Part shown: positions 10,621-20,008 of the stretch, one piece after another
Numbering within the stretch: position 1 is the stretch's first letter
Layout: every line of letters begins with the position of its first letter
NCBI RefSeq assembly: GCF_005885605.1
Contig: NZ_SZVP01000001.1
Location: forward strand, 558,001-622,000
Source of the DNA: Colwellia ponticola
Lineage (GTDB): Bacteria; Pseudomonadota; Gammaproteobacteria; Enterobacterales; Alteromonadaceae
DNA length: 64,000 nt
Direction: 5' to 3'
Notes under the pieces: generated by a model
What the model saw: the letters and a program-made list of their open reading frames with translations, nothing else
The model's database searches: none
What the model was told of the DNA's origin: nothing
Made by a program: the position numbers and the translations under genes

Positions 10621-11163
10621 CTATAAACAAGAAACGACTTGAATGTTACGCTCGGTTAAAACAGGTGGTGTAGCTGTAGTAGCTGAAGCTTCAGTATAAA
10701 ATGCAAAACAGTTTACTTCAGCTGTTGGAGCATATGGTGAAGTAGGAATAGTAGCAGGAGCTGTTTTACCTACAGGGTGAACTACTATTGAATCATCCAC
10801 GTAAACAATTGTAAATTCAGTAGAATTTAAATCAAGCAAATTACCCCATGATGTTGCCGCTGCTGCATCATTTGAACGAGGATAGCCTAGAGCAATAGGC
10901 TCAGCCACACCATTAACCATTACAGTGGCAGTAGTCGCTGCTTCATTGCCTTCAATCAATGATTTACTGTGTACTAATGTTGCCGCAGACTGCATTGAAG
11001 CTTTAACGGCTTGCAATGTAGCTGTACGAGCATCGTCTTGTATATTAATAAACTTTGGCGCAGCGGTTACCGCTAAAATACCTAAAATAACAATAACAAC
11101 CACTAATTCAATTAGGGTAAAACCTTTTTGACTATTCATTTTTTGTGTAGCTAAACTCTTCAT
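10621..11163 (-). CDS. mshA: MSHA major pilin MshA
   Basis: This 180-residue type IV pilin has a 14-residue leader ending in Gly14, then [17 protein letters not shown], the Glu+5 and a long N-terminal helix. The start at 11163 has AGAGG six bases upstream. An internal Met9 has no ribosome binding site. The globular domain is alanine/threonine-rich and ends with a cysteine pair (VNCFAF and VVSCL). It is the likely main structural subunit because it has the best ribosome binding site and is followed at once by a strong terminator, as is common for major pilin genes. It lies between mshB and a second MshA-type gene. Confidence 0.9.
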   Translation of the reverse strand: MKSLATQKMNSQKGFTLIELVVVIVILGILAVTAAPKFINIQDDARTATLQAVKASMQSAATLVHSKSLIEGNEAATTATVMVNGVAEPIALGYPRSNDAAAATSWGNLLDLNSTEFTIVYVDDSIVVHPVGKTAPATIPTSPYAPTAEVNCFAFYTEASATTATPPVLTERNIQVVSCL

Positions 11164-11216
11164 AGTAAACCTCTTCTGTTTTTAAACTTGGATAGTATTA
11201 AATTATGTTGTTAGTA

Positions 11217-11849
11217 TTAGTTAGTATTTACATAAACAGTGACTGCGCTAGTAGCGGGTTGGTAAGTAAAGCTATTACCTACGCTAGTTGACGAGCTTGG
11301 GTCAGTGTAATTACCACTGGTGTCGCGTGGTAAACTCTCTTTTAAATAATAATGACATGTCGAATTAGCCACATCACCTGATTCACTAGCAAAATAGCGA
11401 ATAGAATCACCTGTGTTCAACGTAGTTAATGAGCCTGTTATTGTCGGGGGTTGCTGTAATATACTTTGCCAAATTTCCACACAGTTAGCTGCATCAAAGC
11501 CTGTACCTAATCCCGCACCATCAGTTAAACCGGTAACATAGCCTGGGCGGATACTCGGGGTAGTACTTGTGTTTTCTGTTGTTAATATTAGCGTGGTGCC
11601 ATCATAGTCAACACTATTGAAATTATTAACTTGTGGTCGTCCTCTTGCTTCCCACTCTGATCTAGCTAATGAAATAGCGGTTGCAAAACCACCCGCCATG
11701 CCTTCAATATTGGCTTTTTTTGCTTGTTCGGTTAAATCGATAAATTTAGGAATAGCGGTTACCGCTAAAAAACCTAATATAACGACAACAATCACCAGTT
11801 CAATCAAGGTGAAACCTGAATTTTTTTTCACGCTGGCTCTATTATTCAT
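11217..11849 (-). CDS. mshB: MSHA pilin protein MshB
   Basis: This 210-residue prepilin has leader MNNRASVKKNSG and then FTLIELVIVVVILGFLA. GAGG six bases before the ATG supports the start. The mature part contains the stretch LARSEWEARGRPQ and paired cysteines (NCVEIW and TCHYY), as in MshB minor pilins. It lies directly upstream of mshA. A 105-bp AT-rich gap separates it from mshF and contains two near-copies of TGTATTACRTATA. MshB is an accessory pilin that is not the main shaft subunit. Confidence 0.87.
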   Translation of the reverse strand: MNNRASVKKNSGFTLIELVIVVVILGFLAVTAIPKFIDLTEQAKKANIEGMAGGFATAISLARSEWEARGRPQVNNFNSVDYDGTTLILTTENTSTTPSIRPGYVTGLTDGAGLGTGFDAANCVEIWQSILQQPPTITGSLTTLNTGDSIRYFASESGDVANSTCHYYLKESLPRDTSGNYTDPSSSTSVGNSFTYQPATSAVTVYVNTN

Positions 11850-11954
11850 ATTAACCTCTTTATAATTTACACTGTATTACGTATATTAAAATTGTATTAC
11901 ATATACTTAATTGTAACAGTGATTTATTTACTAAGTCACTTATTTAATTTAACT

Positions 11955-12482
11955 TTAGTCTGTATTACTCAATTTACTTACTTTGCCATTAACGCGATTA
12001 TATTGAAAGTAACTGCCATCAACCAGCACATAGCGACATAAGCCTTTATTAAGCGCAAGCTGCTCTGCGCTGAACTCACTACGCTGGGGCTCTTTACCCG
12101 TGTGCACCGCTATCGCACTGATGGATAATTTCATTGCCGTTATTGGAACTTGCATTACCAACTGCCAGATTGCTTGGCAAGGCAATACACTTGTTGTAAC
12201 GTCTATCCAACCGGCCTCATTTACCGTTATCGATTGCTTTGTTTCATTATTTAATGACGCAAGATAAACAGTGCTAGGCTGATTGTCCATCATCCATTGT
12301 GCATGAACAACATTGACCTTGGTGGTAAATGTTTGCGCTATGCTAGCAAAACCTGCTTGCCTAAATTGTGACTCATTTTTATTATACAGCTTTATAAAAA
12401 TAGCCATCATTATGCCTACTAGCACTATTATCAACACAAATTCAGCAAGTGACTTGTCTTTTTTCTCACTGTTTGAGGTCAT
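11955..12482 (-). CDS. mshF: MSHA biogenesis protein MshF
   Basis: This 175-residue bitopic protein has one N-terminal membrane helix (about residues 14-33, FVLIIVLVGIMMAIFIKLY) and a periplasmic domain. It resembles a prepilin but lacks the standard Gly-Phe cleavage site, having SLAEF there instead, so it may not be processed. The position between mshG and mshB and the size match MshF, whose precise function is not settled. Two cysteines (LPCQAIW and GLCRYV) could form a disulfide. The call rests mainly on synteny. Confidence 0.78.
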   Translation of the reverse strand: MTSNSEKKDKSLAEFVLIIVLVGIMMAIFIKLYNKNESQFRQAGFASIAQTFTTKVNVVHAQWMMDNQPSTVYLASLNNETKQSITVNEAGWIDVTTSVLPCQAIWQLVMQVPITAMKLSISAIAVHTGKEPQRSEFSAEQLALNKGLCRYVLVDGSYFQYNRVNGKVSKLSNTD

Positions 12483-12528
12483 TTAATAACGCCTTTGTTT
12501 GCATAAATTTTCACGCTAGCGTTTATCA

Positions 12529-13758
12529 CTAACCTTGCATTGCTGAAGCCATGTCCCACATTGGCGTAAAAATACCCAAGGCTAACACTAGCACCATAGC
12601 AGCGACGACAATTAATAACAGCGGTTCTATTCTGGCTGTTAAGGTTTCTAAATCAAAATCAACTTCTCTTTCATAATAATCACCCACCTCAGCAAGTAAC
12701 TCATCAACACGACCGGTTTCTTCACCAACCGCTATCATTTGCAGTACCAGTGGCGTAAATAAGCGACTACTAATAGCTGAACGCAATAAACTGTCACCAC
12801 TTTCAATACCTTGGCGCATGGCAGAGATTTTCTCTTGCATGTAACTGTTATCAACGGCTTCACCCACTAATGTTAACCCTGTGGTCATAGGCACGCCCGC
12901 TTTTAACACAATGGCAAAACTATGAGAAAAACGCGCTAATATCGAGCGCTCTATAATACTACCGACAATCGGTATCTTAATTTTACGTCGGTCCCATTGA
13001 TATCGACCTTTTGTTGTTTTTAATGACTGTTTAATCATCACCACCATAATAAAAACAACTAATAGCATAAAGTGCCAATAATTGATAAATAGATTTGAAC
13101 TGGCAATAATAAACTGGGTAGCAGGCGGCAAGTCGGCACCTAAACGAGAGAACATATCGGCAAAGGTTGGAATAACAAAAATATTTAAAATAACGACGGC
13201 TGCCGTGATGGCAATAAGCACCATGCTTGGGTAACGCAAAGCCGCTTTAATGCGTTTACGGGTACTTAACTCTCGTTCTAGGTAACTGGTTAATTTCAAA
13301 AAAGACTGATCAAGTTGACCGGTATTCTCACCCACATGAATAAGTGATACAAAAAGGTGACCAAAAATTTTAGGGTGATTATTTAATGCCGATGAAAAGG
13401 TATAACCGCCTTCCAGTTGTTTACCTATATCTGTTAACGCTTTTTTAAGCGCCGTAGAGTTAGCAGACTCAACCATGCCGTTAATGGCGCGTAAAATAGG
13501 TACGCCTGAGCGCATTAAGGCGTACATTTGTCGACAAAAAATAATCAGTTCTTCTAATGACACCCGGCCATTATTGAGTAGCTCAAACACGTCAATACTT
13601 GCACCACTAGTATTTGCTTGTTTTTCAGCAACAATAGCAGTAGGGGTAATACCCATTTTAAACAGCCTTTCTGCGGCGCTATTTACATTCGCCGCTTCAA
13701 TACTGTCTTTTACTTGGCTGCCACTAGCATTTCGTCCAGTGTAGTTAAATGTTGCCAT
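12529..13758 (-). CDS. mshG: MSHA biogenesis protein MshG (inner-membrane platform protein)
   Basis: The 409-residue protein is a GspF/PilC family platform protein with two repeated cytoplasmic domains and three membrane segments (about residues 170-190, 220-240 and 375-400). Typical family stretches include FCRQMYALMRSGVPILRAI and AVGEETGRVDELL. It forms the inner-membrane core on which the ATPase MshE acts to extend the pilus. The ATG at 13758 begins MATFNYTGRNASG, which is the usual family start. It lies 75 bp after mshE and 46 bp before mshF. Confidence 0.95.
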   Translation of the reverse strand: MATFNYTGRNASGSQVKDSIEAANVNSAAERLFKMGITPTAIVAEKQANTSGASIDVFELLNNGRVSLEELIIFCRQMYALMRSGVPILRAINGMVESANSTALKKALTDIGKQLEGGYTFSSALNNHPKIFGHLFVSLIHVGENTGQLDQSFLKLTSYLERELSTRKRIKAALRYPSMVLIAITAAVVILNIFVIPTFADMFSRLGADLPPATQFIIASSNLFINYWHFMLLVVFIMVVMIKQSLKTTKGRYQWDRRKIKIPIVGSIIERSILARFSHSFAIVLKAGVPMTTGLTLVGEAVDNSYMQEKISAMRQGIESGDSLLRSAISSRLFTPLVLQMIAVGEETGRVDELLAEVGDYYEREVDFDLETLTARIEPLLLIVVAAMVLVLALGIFTPMWDMASAMQG

Positions 13759-13833
13759 AACACTCTCTTTGCCTTAATTTATCCGTTAACCTGTATGTTA
13801 ATTCATGTATTAACATCTGCGGCTTAGTTGAAT

Positions 13834-15561
13834 TTAGCTGTCAAATGGAGAGCTAATATCAATGGTTTCAACCAAACGTAATACTTCTTCTACGGTTGTT
13901 GTGCCCTGCGCTGCGTATTCAAATGCTGCTTTAGCTAAGGGGGTAAAACTAGGGTTTTTCTTGGCTAGCTGAGCAAACAGTTCACTATCATTACTTTTTA
14001 AAGCAGACATCATTTCTTCATTCATTTCAAGCAGCTCAAAAACACCAATTCGCCCTTTGTAACCGCTATATTGACAAGTTTGACAGCCTTTACCTTGCTT
14101 GAACGTCGTCGTTTTTGCTCGTTCACCCGCTAAATTAGTTAACCAAAACAGCTCTTGCTCATCTGCTTGATATTCAATAGCACATGAATCACAAACTCGT
14201 CGAACCAATCGTTGAGCGACTACTGCGCGCAACGCGCTACCCACTAAAAATCCGGCCGCGCCCATATCAATTAATCGTAATGCACTAGTAATAGCATCGT
14301 TAGTATGCAGTGTTGATAACACTAAGTGACCGGTTATCGCGCCGCGTAACCCTATTTCTACCGTTTCTTGATCGCGCATTTCACCCACCATCATAATGTC
14401 GGGATCTTGGCGAAGCGCGGTACGTAAAACACTGGAAAAAGTTAAACCTATTTTAGTGTTAATTTGGACTTGGTTAATACGTGGTAAACGGTACTCAACT
14501 GGGTCTTCAACGGTAATAATTTTTTTACTGGCTTCATTAAGTTCACTTAATGCCGCATATAAAGTGGTAGTTTTACCACTACCGGTAGGGCCGGTTACGA
14601 GCACCATACCGTGTGGACGATGAATTTGTAAACGCACTCGTTTAACAATATCTGCCGGCATACCGGTTTGCTCTAATGATAATAACCCAGCAGATTGATC
14701 TAACAAACGCATTACCACTGACTCACCATATTGAACGGGCATAGTAGACATACGCACATCAATGCTGTGACCACTAATATCTAAATGAAAACGACCATCT
14801 TGAGGGATACGTTTTTCTGATATATCAAGCCCGGCCATTAACTTAAGACGTAAGACCATGGCCGAGGCGATTTTATTTTCTTTAAGTATTTTTTCTTGCA
14901 AAATACCATCAATACGTTGGCGAATTCTCAGCTGATGCTCTTCTGGCTCAATATGAATATCTGAGGCGCGCATTTGTACTGCATCTTCAAACACAGATTG
15001 TAGTAATTTGCCTACGGTGGCATCACCACCTTCATCAAGAAAGTTAGTCGCTAAATCAAAACTAGACGACTCTTCATATTCTTCTTCTAACTGACTGGCA
15101 AAAGATTCAATTTCAGCTGTACGGCGATATAAACTGTCAAAAGCATCAAAAATTTGCGATTCCATCACTACCGCCAGTTCAATACGTTTGGGTGATAGCA
15201 TACGTTCGAGTTGATCTAAACCACTTAAGTCAGCGGGATCACTCATGCCTAACAATACCGAGGCACCTCGGTCTTCAATAATTAACGCTCTTAACCGTCT
15301 AGCATGTACTTCTGGTAATAAACTGGCAACATTAGGTGATATTTTATGTTGAGAAATATCCATAAATGGCACATTGAGTTGCTGCGCCAAAAATTGTAGT
15401 AAATGCTTTTCAGAAAGGTACTTGAGTTCAATTAAGGTATCACCTAGTTTACGACCTGTTTGCTTTTGACTCGTTAACGCCTGCATTAACTGATCATTGG
15501 TAATAATGCCTTTATCAACCAACAAGTCACCTAAGCGCATGTTTAATTTGGGAGCTGCCAT
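13834..15561 (-). CDS. mshE: MSHA pilus assembly ATPase MshE
   Basis: This 575-residue GspE/PilB family hexameric ATPase has an N-terminal MshEN-type domain (about 1-150, starting LGDLLVDKGIITNDQL), a family known in Vibrio MshE to bind cyclic di-GMP. The ATPase core carries Walker A GPTGSGKTTTLY (about 324-335), the Asp and Walker B boxes (MMVGEMRDQET) and a His box. A four-cysteine zinc site is present (CDSC and CQTC). It powers MSHA pilus extension from the cytoplasm. The window also holds an HD-GYP gene, consistent with c-di-GMP control of this pilus, though nothing here links the two genes directly. Confidence 0.96.
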   Translation of the reverse strand: MAAPKLNMRLGDLLVDKGIITNDQLMQALTSQKQTGRKLGDTLIELKYLSEKHLLQFLAQQLNVPFMDISQHKISPNVASLLPEVHARRLRALIIEDRGASVLLGMSDPADLSGLDQLERMLSPKRIELAVVMESQIFDAFDSLYRRTAEIESFASQLEEEYEESSSFDLATNFLDEGGDATVGKLLQSVFEDAVQMRASDIHIEPEEHQLRIRQRIDGILQEKILKENKIASAMVLRLKLMAGLDISEKRIPQDGRFHLDISGHSIDVRMSTMPVQYGESVVMRLLDQSAGLLSLEQTGMPADIVKRVRLQIHRPHGMVLVTGPTGSGKTTTLYAALSELNEASKKIITVEDPVEYRLPRINQVQINTKIGLTFSSVLRTALRQDPDIMMVGEMRDQETVEIGLRGAITGHLVLSTLHTNDAITSALRLIDMGAAGFLVGSALRAVVAQRLVRRVCDSCAIEYQADEQELFWLTNLAGERAKTTTFKQGKGCQTCQYSGYKGRIGVFELLEMNEEMMSALKSNDSELFAQLAKKNPSFTPLAKAAFEYAAQGTTTVEEVLRLVETIDISSPFDS

Positions 15562-15569
15562 AATCTGTC

Positions 15570-16781
15570 CTACTGTCCTATTGCTTGTATGCGGTCATTA
15601 ACAAAACGCTCTGAAGAAACCGATAAATCATTTTTAGTGAGTGCTGTTTTATAGGCCGTACTGGCTAAAGTAAATTGACTATTTTGGTCGTACAAGACCG
15701 CTAAGCCTAGATGCCAACGACCGATATTAGGCTGCATAGTGATGAGCATTTTATAGGCATTAACCGCCACTCTACTTTGCTGAGCTTGCTGTGCGGTATT
15801 GGCGAGCATTATTTGATATTGCTCATCTTTTAACTGAGCTAAAGGCTTTAGCGTATTTAGCGCCGAAGTCACCTGCCCTTGCTTTAAATAAATGCGTGCT
15901 TGCATTATACGCAAACTGCTGTCTTGGTTATTTAAGGCAATACCTTGTGATAGTAAATTAACTGCATCTTGATAAGCTTGACGACCAAACCATAAAGCAG
16001 CCAGTTTCTTACGCGTTTGACTATCACTAGGCCTGATAATTATCGCGTCTTCAAGTAGCTGTTCAGCTTTCTCTATTTGCTTGGCGGTTAAAGCTTTTTC
16101 TGCCAGTGCTATTTTTTGATCCGCTAGCTCATCGGCAGAAAGTTGACGACGCGACACTGACATTTGATTCTTCGTCGATTTTACTGGTGTAACAAGGTCA
16201 TTACCTTCTTGAACACTTGGCTTTACACTTTGCTTAACAGGGCTATCCGTGTTGGCAAGATGTGGTACTTTTTCCGCTGGCACCTTTTTCACTGGTGTAA
16301 CGCGACTAACGTTATTATTCACTGGCACATTCGCTATGGCAGAACTATTTGCTTGTTGAGTTATCGCTGCAACACTAGCCTCAGTTTCAGTGATAGAAAT
16401 ACGCTCTTGGCTTTTTGTCACTTCGGCGCTTGTTGGCGCACTATCATCGTTAGCAATGCTGATAGCTAAATCAGTAGCTGCCCTGTCTTTAGTGGCGACA
16501 GTTTTAGTGGCGATAGCGCTAGTGACCAAATCGTTAGTGACTTTAGCTTCTGCTGCATTAGCACGGCTCACTATTTGCTCTGATTTTAAGGCGTTATTCT
16601 CAGTAATTAATTGCCAAATATAAAAGCTCATTAAGCATACAGCTAAGACAAAAAACCCCGTCACTAACGCTATTTTTAGCGGTGAATGAGCCAAAGCCGT
16701 ATTATTAATTTGACTAGTATTACTGTTAGTTCCAGGGCTGCGTTGCTCTAAATCCTTTAACATTTGATTAATGACACTCAT
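15570..16781 (-). CDS. mshN: MSHA biogenesis protein MshN (TPR protein)
   Basis: The 403-residue inner-membrane protein begins MSVINQMLKDLEQRSPG, the classic MshN start. It has one membrane helix (about 33-55) and a low-complexity Ala/Ser/Thr/Lys linker (about 60-210). A C-terminal half (about 220-400) follows, made of tetratricopeptide-type helical repeats (for example EKALTAKQIEKAEQLLEDA). MshN is a periplasm-exposed scaffold of the pilus machine, similar in layout to parts of GspA/GspC-like proteins. It lies between mshM (3 bp upstream) and mshE (8 bp downstream), so the three are co-transcribed. Confidence 0.9.
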   Translation of the reverse strand: MSVINQMLKDLEQRSPGTNSNTSQINNTALAHSPLKIALVTGFFVLAVCLMSFYIWQLITENNALKSEQIVSRANAAEAKVTNDLVTSAIATKTVATKDRAATDLAISIANDDSAPTSAEVTKSQERISITETEASVAAITQQANSSAIANVPVNNNVSRVTPVKKVPAEKVPHLANTDSPVKQSVKPSVQEGNDLVTPVKSTKNQMSVSRRQLSADELADQKIALAEKALTAKQIEKAEQLLEDAIIIRPSDSQTRKKLAALWFGRQAYQDAVNLLSQGIALNNQDSSLRIMQARIYLKQGQVTSALNTLKPLAQLKDEQYQIMLANTAQQAQQSRVAVNAYKMLITMQPNIGRWHLGLAVLYDQNSQFTLASTAYKTALTKNDLSVSSERFVNDRIQAIGQ

Positions 16782-16784
16782 TAT

Positions 16785-17702
16785 TTACTCACCCAAACCT
16801 ACTAAAAAAGCACTAAGAAAATAATATGCAACTGACAAGGCGCTTACCACGCTAAAGGTCACTAAAGCGACGCGGTTGATTGGCGAGCTTGTGGTAATAC
16901 TCTCGGTATCTTGCGCCGCAGCGTTGAGTAAATTAACGGTCATTTTGTAATGTCCTTGACCGTAAGCGAGCATTAACATTTTGTGGCACAAAATATTTAC
17001 TAATCGTGGTACTCCCTGACTGACACGGGTAATACGTTTGCAAATTCTGCTTGGAAAAAGCTCTGCGCCCTTATAGCCGGCCACTTGTAATCGATGGTGA
17101 ATATATTGCTGCACTTCATGACTATTCATGGCGCGTAATTTATAGGCAAAGGTTATGCGCTGTCTTAACTGCCTAAACGCTGTTTTTGCTAAACGCTGGT
17201 CAAGCTCTGGCTGCGCAAACAAGACGACTTGTAATAGCTTGCGCGTTTCTGTTTCTAAATTAGTGAACAACCTTAACGCCTCTAAGCTATCTTCAGGTAG
17301 TGCTTGTGCTTCATCCAGTATCAATACTACCGAGTGCCCCTGACTATGTAGCTCTAATAAACGTGTTTGAATACGCTGGGTAAGTAACTGCACCGACATA
17401 CGCTGTGCTTGCTTAACGCCCAGCTCTACTGCAACAGCACGCCTTAATTCATCGGGGTTTAAATAAGGGTTTGGGATGTAAGCCGTGACAAAGTGGCTAG
17501 GTATTTCATTTAATAGCTTACGACACAGTAATGTTTTACCTGTGCCGACTTCGCCAACCACTTTAATAAAGCCTTCGCCTGTTTGTAACGCCGTTGAAAG
17601 TACCGCTAACGCTTCATCATGCATCGCCATTGGCAAATAAAAACTTGTATTAGGGGTTAAGGTAAAGGGTAACTCTCCTAAGCCAAAGTGATATAAATAC
17701 AT
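16785..17702 (-). CDS. mshM: MSHA biogenesis protein MshM (ExeA-like AAA ATPase)
   Basis: The 305-residue AAA+ protein has start MYLYHFGLGELPFTLTPNTSF, which is diagnostic of the ExeA/MshM family. Walker A is GEVGTGKTLLCRKLL (about 50-64) and Walker B is VVLILDEAQALPED (about 124-137). A predicted membrane helix lies at the extreme C-terminus (about 277-300). ExeA-type proteins help place the secretin in the envelope together with a peptidoglycan-binding partner. The gene lies between mshL, the secretin, and mshN. Confidence 0.93.
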   Translation of the reverse strand: MYLYHFGLGELPFTLTPNTSFYLPMAMHDEALAVLSTALQTGEGFIKVVGEVGTGKTLLCRKLLNEIPSHFVTAYIPNPYLNPDELRRAVAVELGVKQAQRMSVQLLTQRIQTRLLELHSQGHSVVLILDEAQALPEDSLEALRLFTNLETETRKLLQVVLFAQPELDQRLAKTAFRQLRQRITFAYKLRAMNSHEVQQYIHHRLQVAGYKGAELFPSRICKRITRVSQGVPRLVNILCHKMLMLAYGQGHYKMTVNLLNAAAQDTESITTSSPINRVALVTFSVVSALSVAYYFLSAFLVGLGE

Positions 17703-17759
17703 AAAATGATACTCAGTAAAACTAGCTAAACGACCTTAGCGCAAACAATAAATGTACGC

Positions 17760-19592
17760 TTACTGAACATTGTCAGCGATATTTTGCTCAACGGCTTGGC
17801 AAATATCATGTGTTTGTGCATATTGCTTATCTGCACATTGCTCTTGGCATATTTGACTTAATTCGCCTTGTTCAGATACTTCACAAAATGCTTCATCTTC
17901 AGGAAACCATTTCGTTAATAAACTACGGGCATCTTGTAATTGATTTTTCCATGTGTCTTGACCAACGACAACAGGTTTAAGCATGATAACCAGCTCTCGT
18001 TTTTGTGATTTTTGTGATTTATTTTTAAATAATTCACCAAGAAAAGGTATATCCCCTAAAAATGGCGTTTTAGACTCAAGATCCACTTTATAGGTTTCAA
18101 TTAAGCCACCAATAACGACCACTTCACCTGAGTTAGCACGAATAATAGTATCGGACTCTCGAACACTGCTTTGTGCCAACGGCAAAATAAGTTGCTCACT
18201 ACCAATTTGAATGGTTTTATTTTGCTCTTCCGTAATAGTGACCGAAGGATGTACATGCAAGATAACACTACCATCTTTACTAATTTGCGGTGTTACATCG
18301 AGCGCAATACCTGAGAAAAAGGGCGTTAATTCAACTTCTGGCGTTGTCGTTGTTGAAGTACCCGTTGTGGTTGTGCTGGACACTTCTGTGACAAAGTATT
18401 CATCTTCACCAACTTTAATCACCGCTTTTTGATTATTAGTGGCGGTAATACGTGGGCTTGACAGTACTTGCACATTGCCTTGTGTTTGCAGTAATTCTAT
18501 AACGCCTGAAAAATTACTGTTACTGTTGTTGGGACTTAAGGTAATACTATTAACACCACCAATGGTATTGGAAATAACATTACCTACTACATTACCTGTT
18601 ACTGAATACGCTATGTCAGTATTACCGACTTGGTCAAGTACCTTATTCCACTTAATACCCTGCTGATAATCATCATTTAAGGTAACTTCCATAATTTTCG
18701 CTTCAATAATAACTTGGCGATGTAAATGACTTTCCGTTGCCTTAACAAACGCTTTAACCGCGGTGATTTCTTGTGGTAAAGCACGCACGGTAATTAAACC
18801 CGCTTGCGGAGAAACAATGACAGAACGACCTTTACCGGTACCCACAAAAGCAGTTAACGACTCTTTTAGTTCATCCCAAAAATTTGATTCATTTTCGGTA
18901 TATAAATTAATACCACTGTTTTGATTACCTGAACCATTATTACCATTTTGGTTATTATTACCGCTGTTATTGTTGTTATTGCTGTTGTTGCTACTATTAC
19001 TGTTATTATTGTTACCACTATTTGGATCATTTTCCGAAACGCCACCCGAGTTGATAGAAGTACTCGATGAACCAAAACGTTTCAAAAAGAGGTAATTTAA
19101 GGCGATAGTTTCGGTGCGTATGCCTGGCGGAAAAACTTTAACGACATTACCACGGCGTATAATTTCATAGCCGTAAACATCTTCAACTACTGTTAAGGCT
19201 TCTGTTAAGGTAACATTATTTAAATTTAACGATATTTGTCCTACGACATCGGGGTGAATAACCACGTTATAGCGTGACCCTCTGACAATCGCTTGAAAAA
19301 AATCTTTTGCTTCAACTTCTGTCGCCGACACTTCCAAGCGTTTTTCCGCCAACATGCCTTGCTTAGCTTGATTCATATTAGTAAGCATTAACTCTTGCTG
19401 TACCGAGCTAGGCAATTGAGTTAACGGTTTTGGGCCATTAATTCTTTTGTTTTCTTTAATAGCGGCATCTAAATCTTCCTTTATTTCAACGGGGTCATTA
19501 GGCACGGATTGACAACCCACTAAGGTGAAAAATATTGTTGATAAAGCAATTTTTAATGTTAATTTTTTCATAGGGATACTTGTTTTTACCAT
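17760..19592 (-). CDS. mshL: MSHA outer-membrane secretin MshL
   Basis: The 610-residue secretin starts with a lipoprotein signal ending LVGC, so it is probably lipidated. The ATG at 19592 overlaps the mshK stop. A second ATG at 19571 would give a shorter signal peptide and is equally possible. An STN/N0 domain (about 80-160) is followed by an unusual Asn/Ser/Gly-rich insert (about 180-235) encoded by repetitive AAT/ATT-type codons. The secretin core (about 300-560) has VIIEAKIMEV, VQVLSSPRI and the C-terminal VVIGGLIE...TPFLGDIPFLG signature. It forms the outer-membrane pore for the pilus. The cysteine-rich tail after about residue 575 is specific to MshL-like proteins. Confidence 0.94.
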   Translation of the reverse strand: MVKTSIPMKKLTLKIALSTIFFTLVGCQSVPNDPVEIKEDLDAAIKENKRINGPKPLTQLPSSVQQELMLTNMNQAKQGMLAEKRLEVSATEVEAKDFFQAIVRGSRYNVVIHPDVVGQISLNLNNVTLTEALTVVEDVYGYEIIRRGNVVKVFPPGIRTETIALNYLFLKRFGSSSTSINSGGVSENDPNSGNNNNSNSSNNSNNNNNSGNNNQNGNNGSGNQNSGINLYTENESNFWDELKESLTAFVGTGKGRSVIVSPQAGLITVRALPQEITAVKAFVKATESHLHRQVIIEAKIMEVTLNDDYQQGIKWNKVLDQVGNTDIAYSVTGNVVGNVISNTIGGVNSITLSPNNSNSNFSGVIELLQTQGNVQVLSSPRITATNNQKAVIKVGEDEYFVTEVSSTTTTGTSTTTTPEVELTPFFSGIALDVTPQISKDGSVILHVHPSVTITEEQNKTIQIGSEQLILPLAQSSVRESDTIIRANSGEVVVIGGLIETYKVDLESKTPFLGDIPFLGELFKNKSQKSQKRELVIMLKPVVVGQDTWKNQLQDARSLLTKWFPEDEAFCEVSEQGELSQICQEQCADKQYAQTHDICQAVEQNIADNVQ

Positions 19593-20008
19593 GAGTTAGC
19601 TACCGTATTTTCTACCACGTTATCTTTAAGAACGTGACTTTTAAACCCTTTACTTTTAAAAATATTAATTTTTAATCGCTTAGATTTACTACGTAAAATC
19701 ACGTTATGACTATTGATTGCAGTAATTCGATACTCACCAATATAGTCAAACATTTTGTATATTTTGCCATTAATAACCGCCGTATGAATGCCGTCACCAT
19801 GAATAATTGAGCTGAGAACAAACCCCTTTTCAGGCGCTAACTTGTTATGAGTGCTGGCATTACTCCCCCCAAAAGGACGTGTAGGGTCAACATCGCTAGC
19901 AATACTTATCGATGCCGTAAGCATGTTCATCAACATAAACGCAGCTATCACTAAAAAGCGCTGTGAACAAAGGCTTAATAATGAAGTAAAATAAGCTTTA
20001 AACACCAA
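19586..20008 (-). CDS. mshK: MSHA biogenesis protein MshK
   Basis: The 140-residue exported protein has a hydrophobic N-terminal segment (about residues 15-38) and a DPTRPFGG motif (about 42-49), which is typical of MshK and of PilP/GspC-like periplasmic partners of secretins. It overlaps mshJ by 11 bp and mshL by 7 bp, so it sits in a coupled run from mshI to mshL. It probably connects the inner-membrane MshI/J complex with the MshL secretin. Its exact function is not well characterised. Confidence 0.85.
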   Translation of the reverse strand: MVFKAYFTSLLSLCSQRFLVIAAFMLMNMLTASISIASDVDPTRPFGGSNASTHNKLAPEKGFVLSSIIHGDGIHTAVINGKIYKMFDYIGEYRITAINSHNVILRSKSKRLKINIFKSKGFKSHVLKDNVVENTVANSW

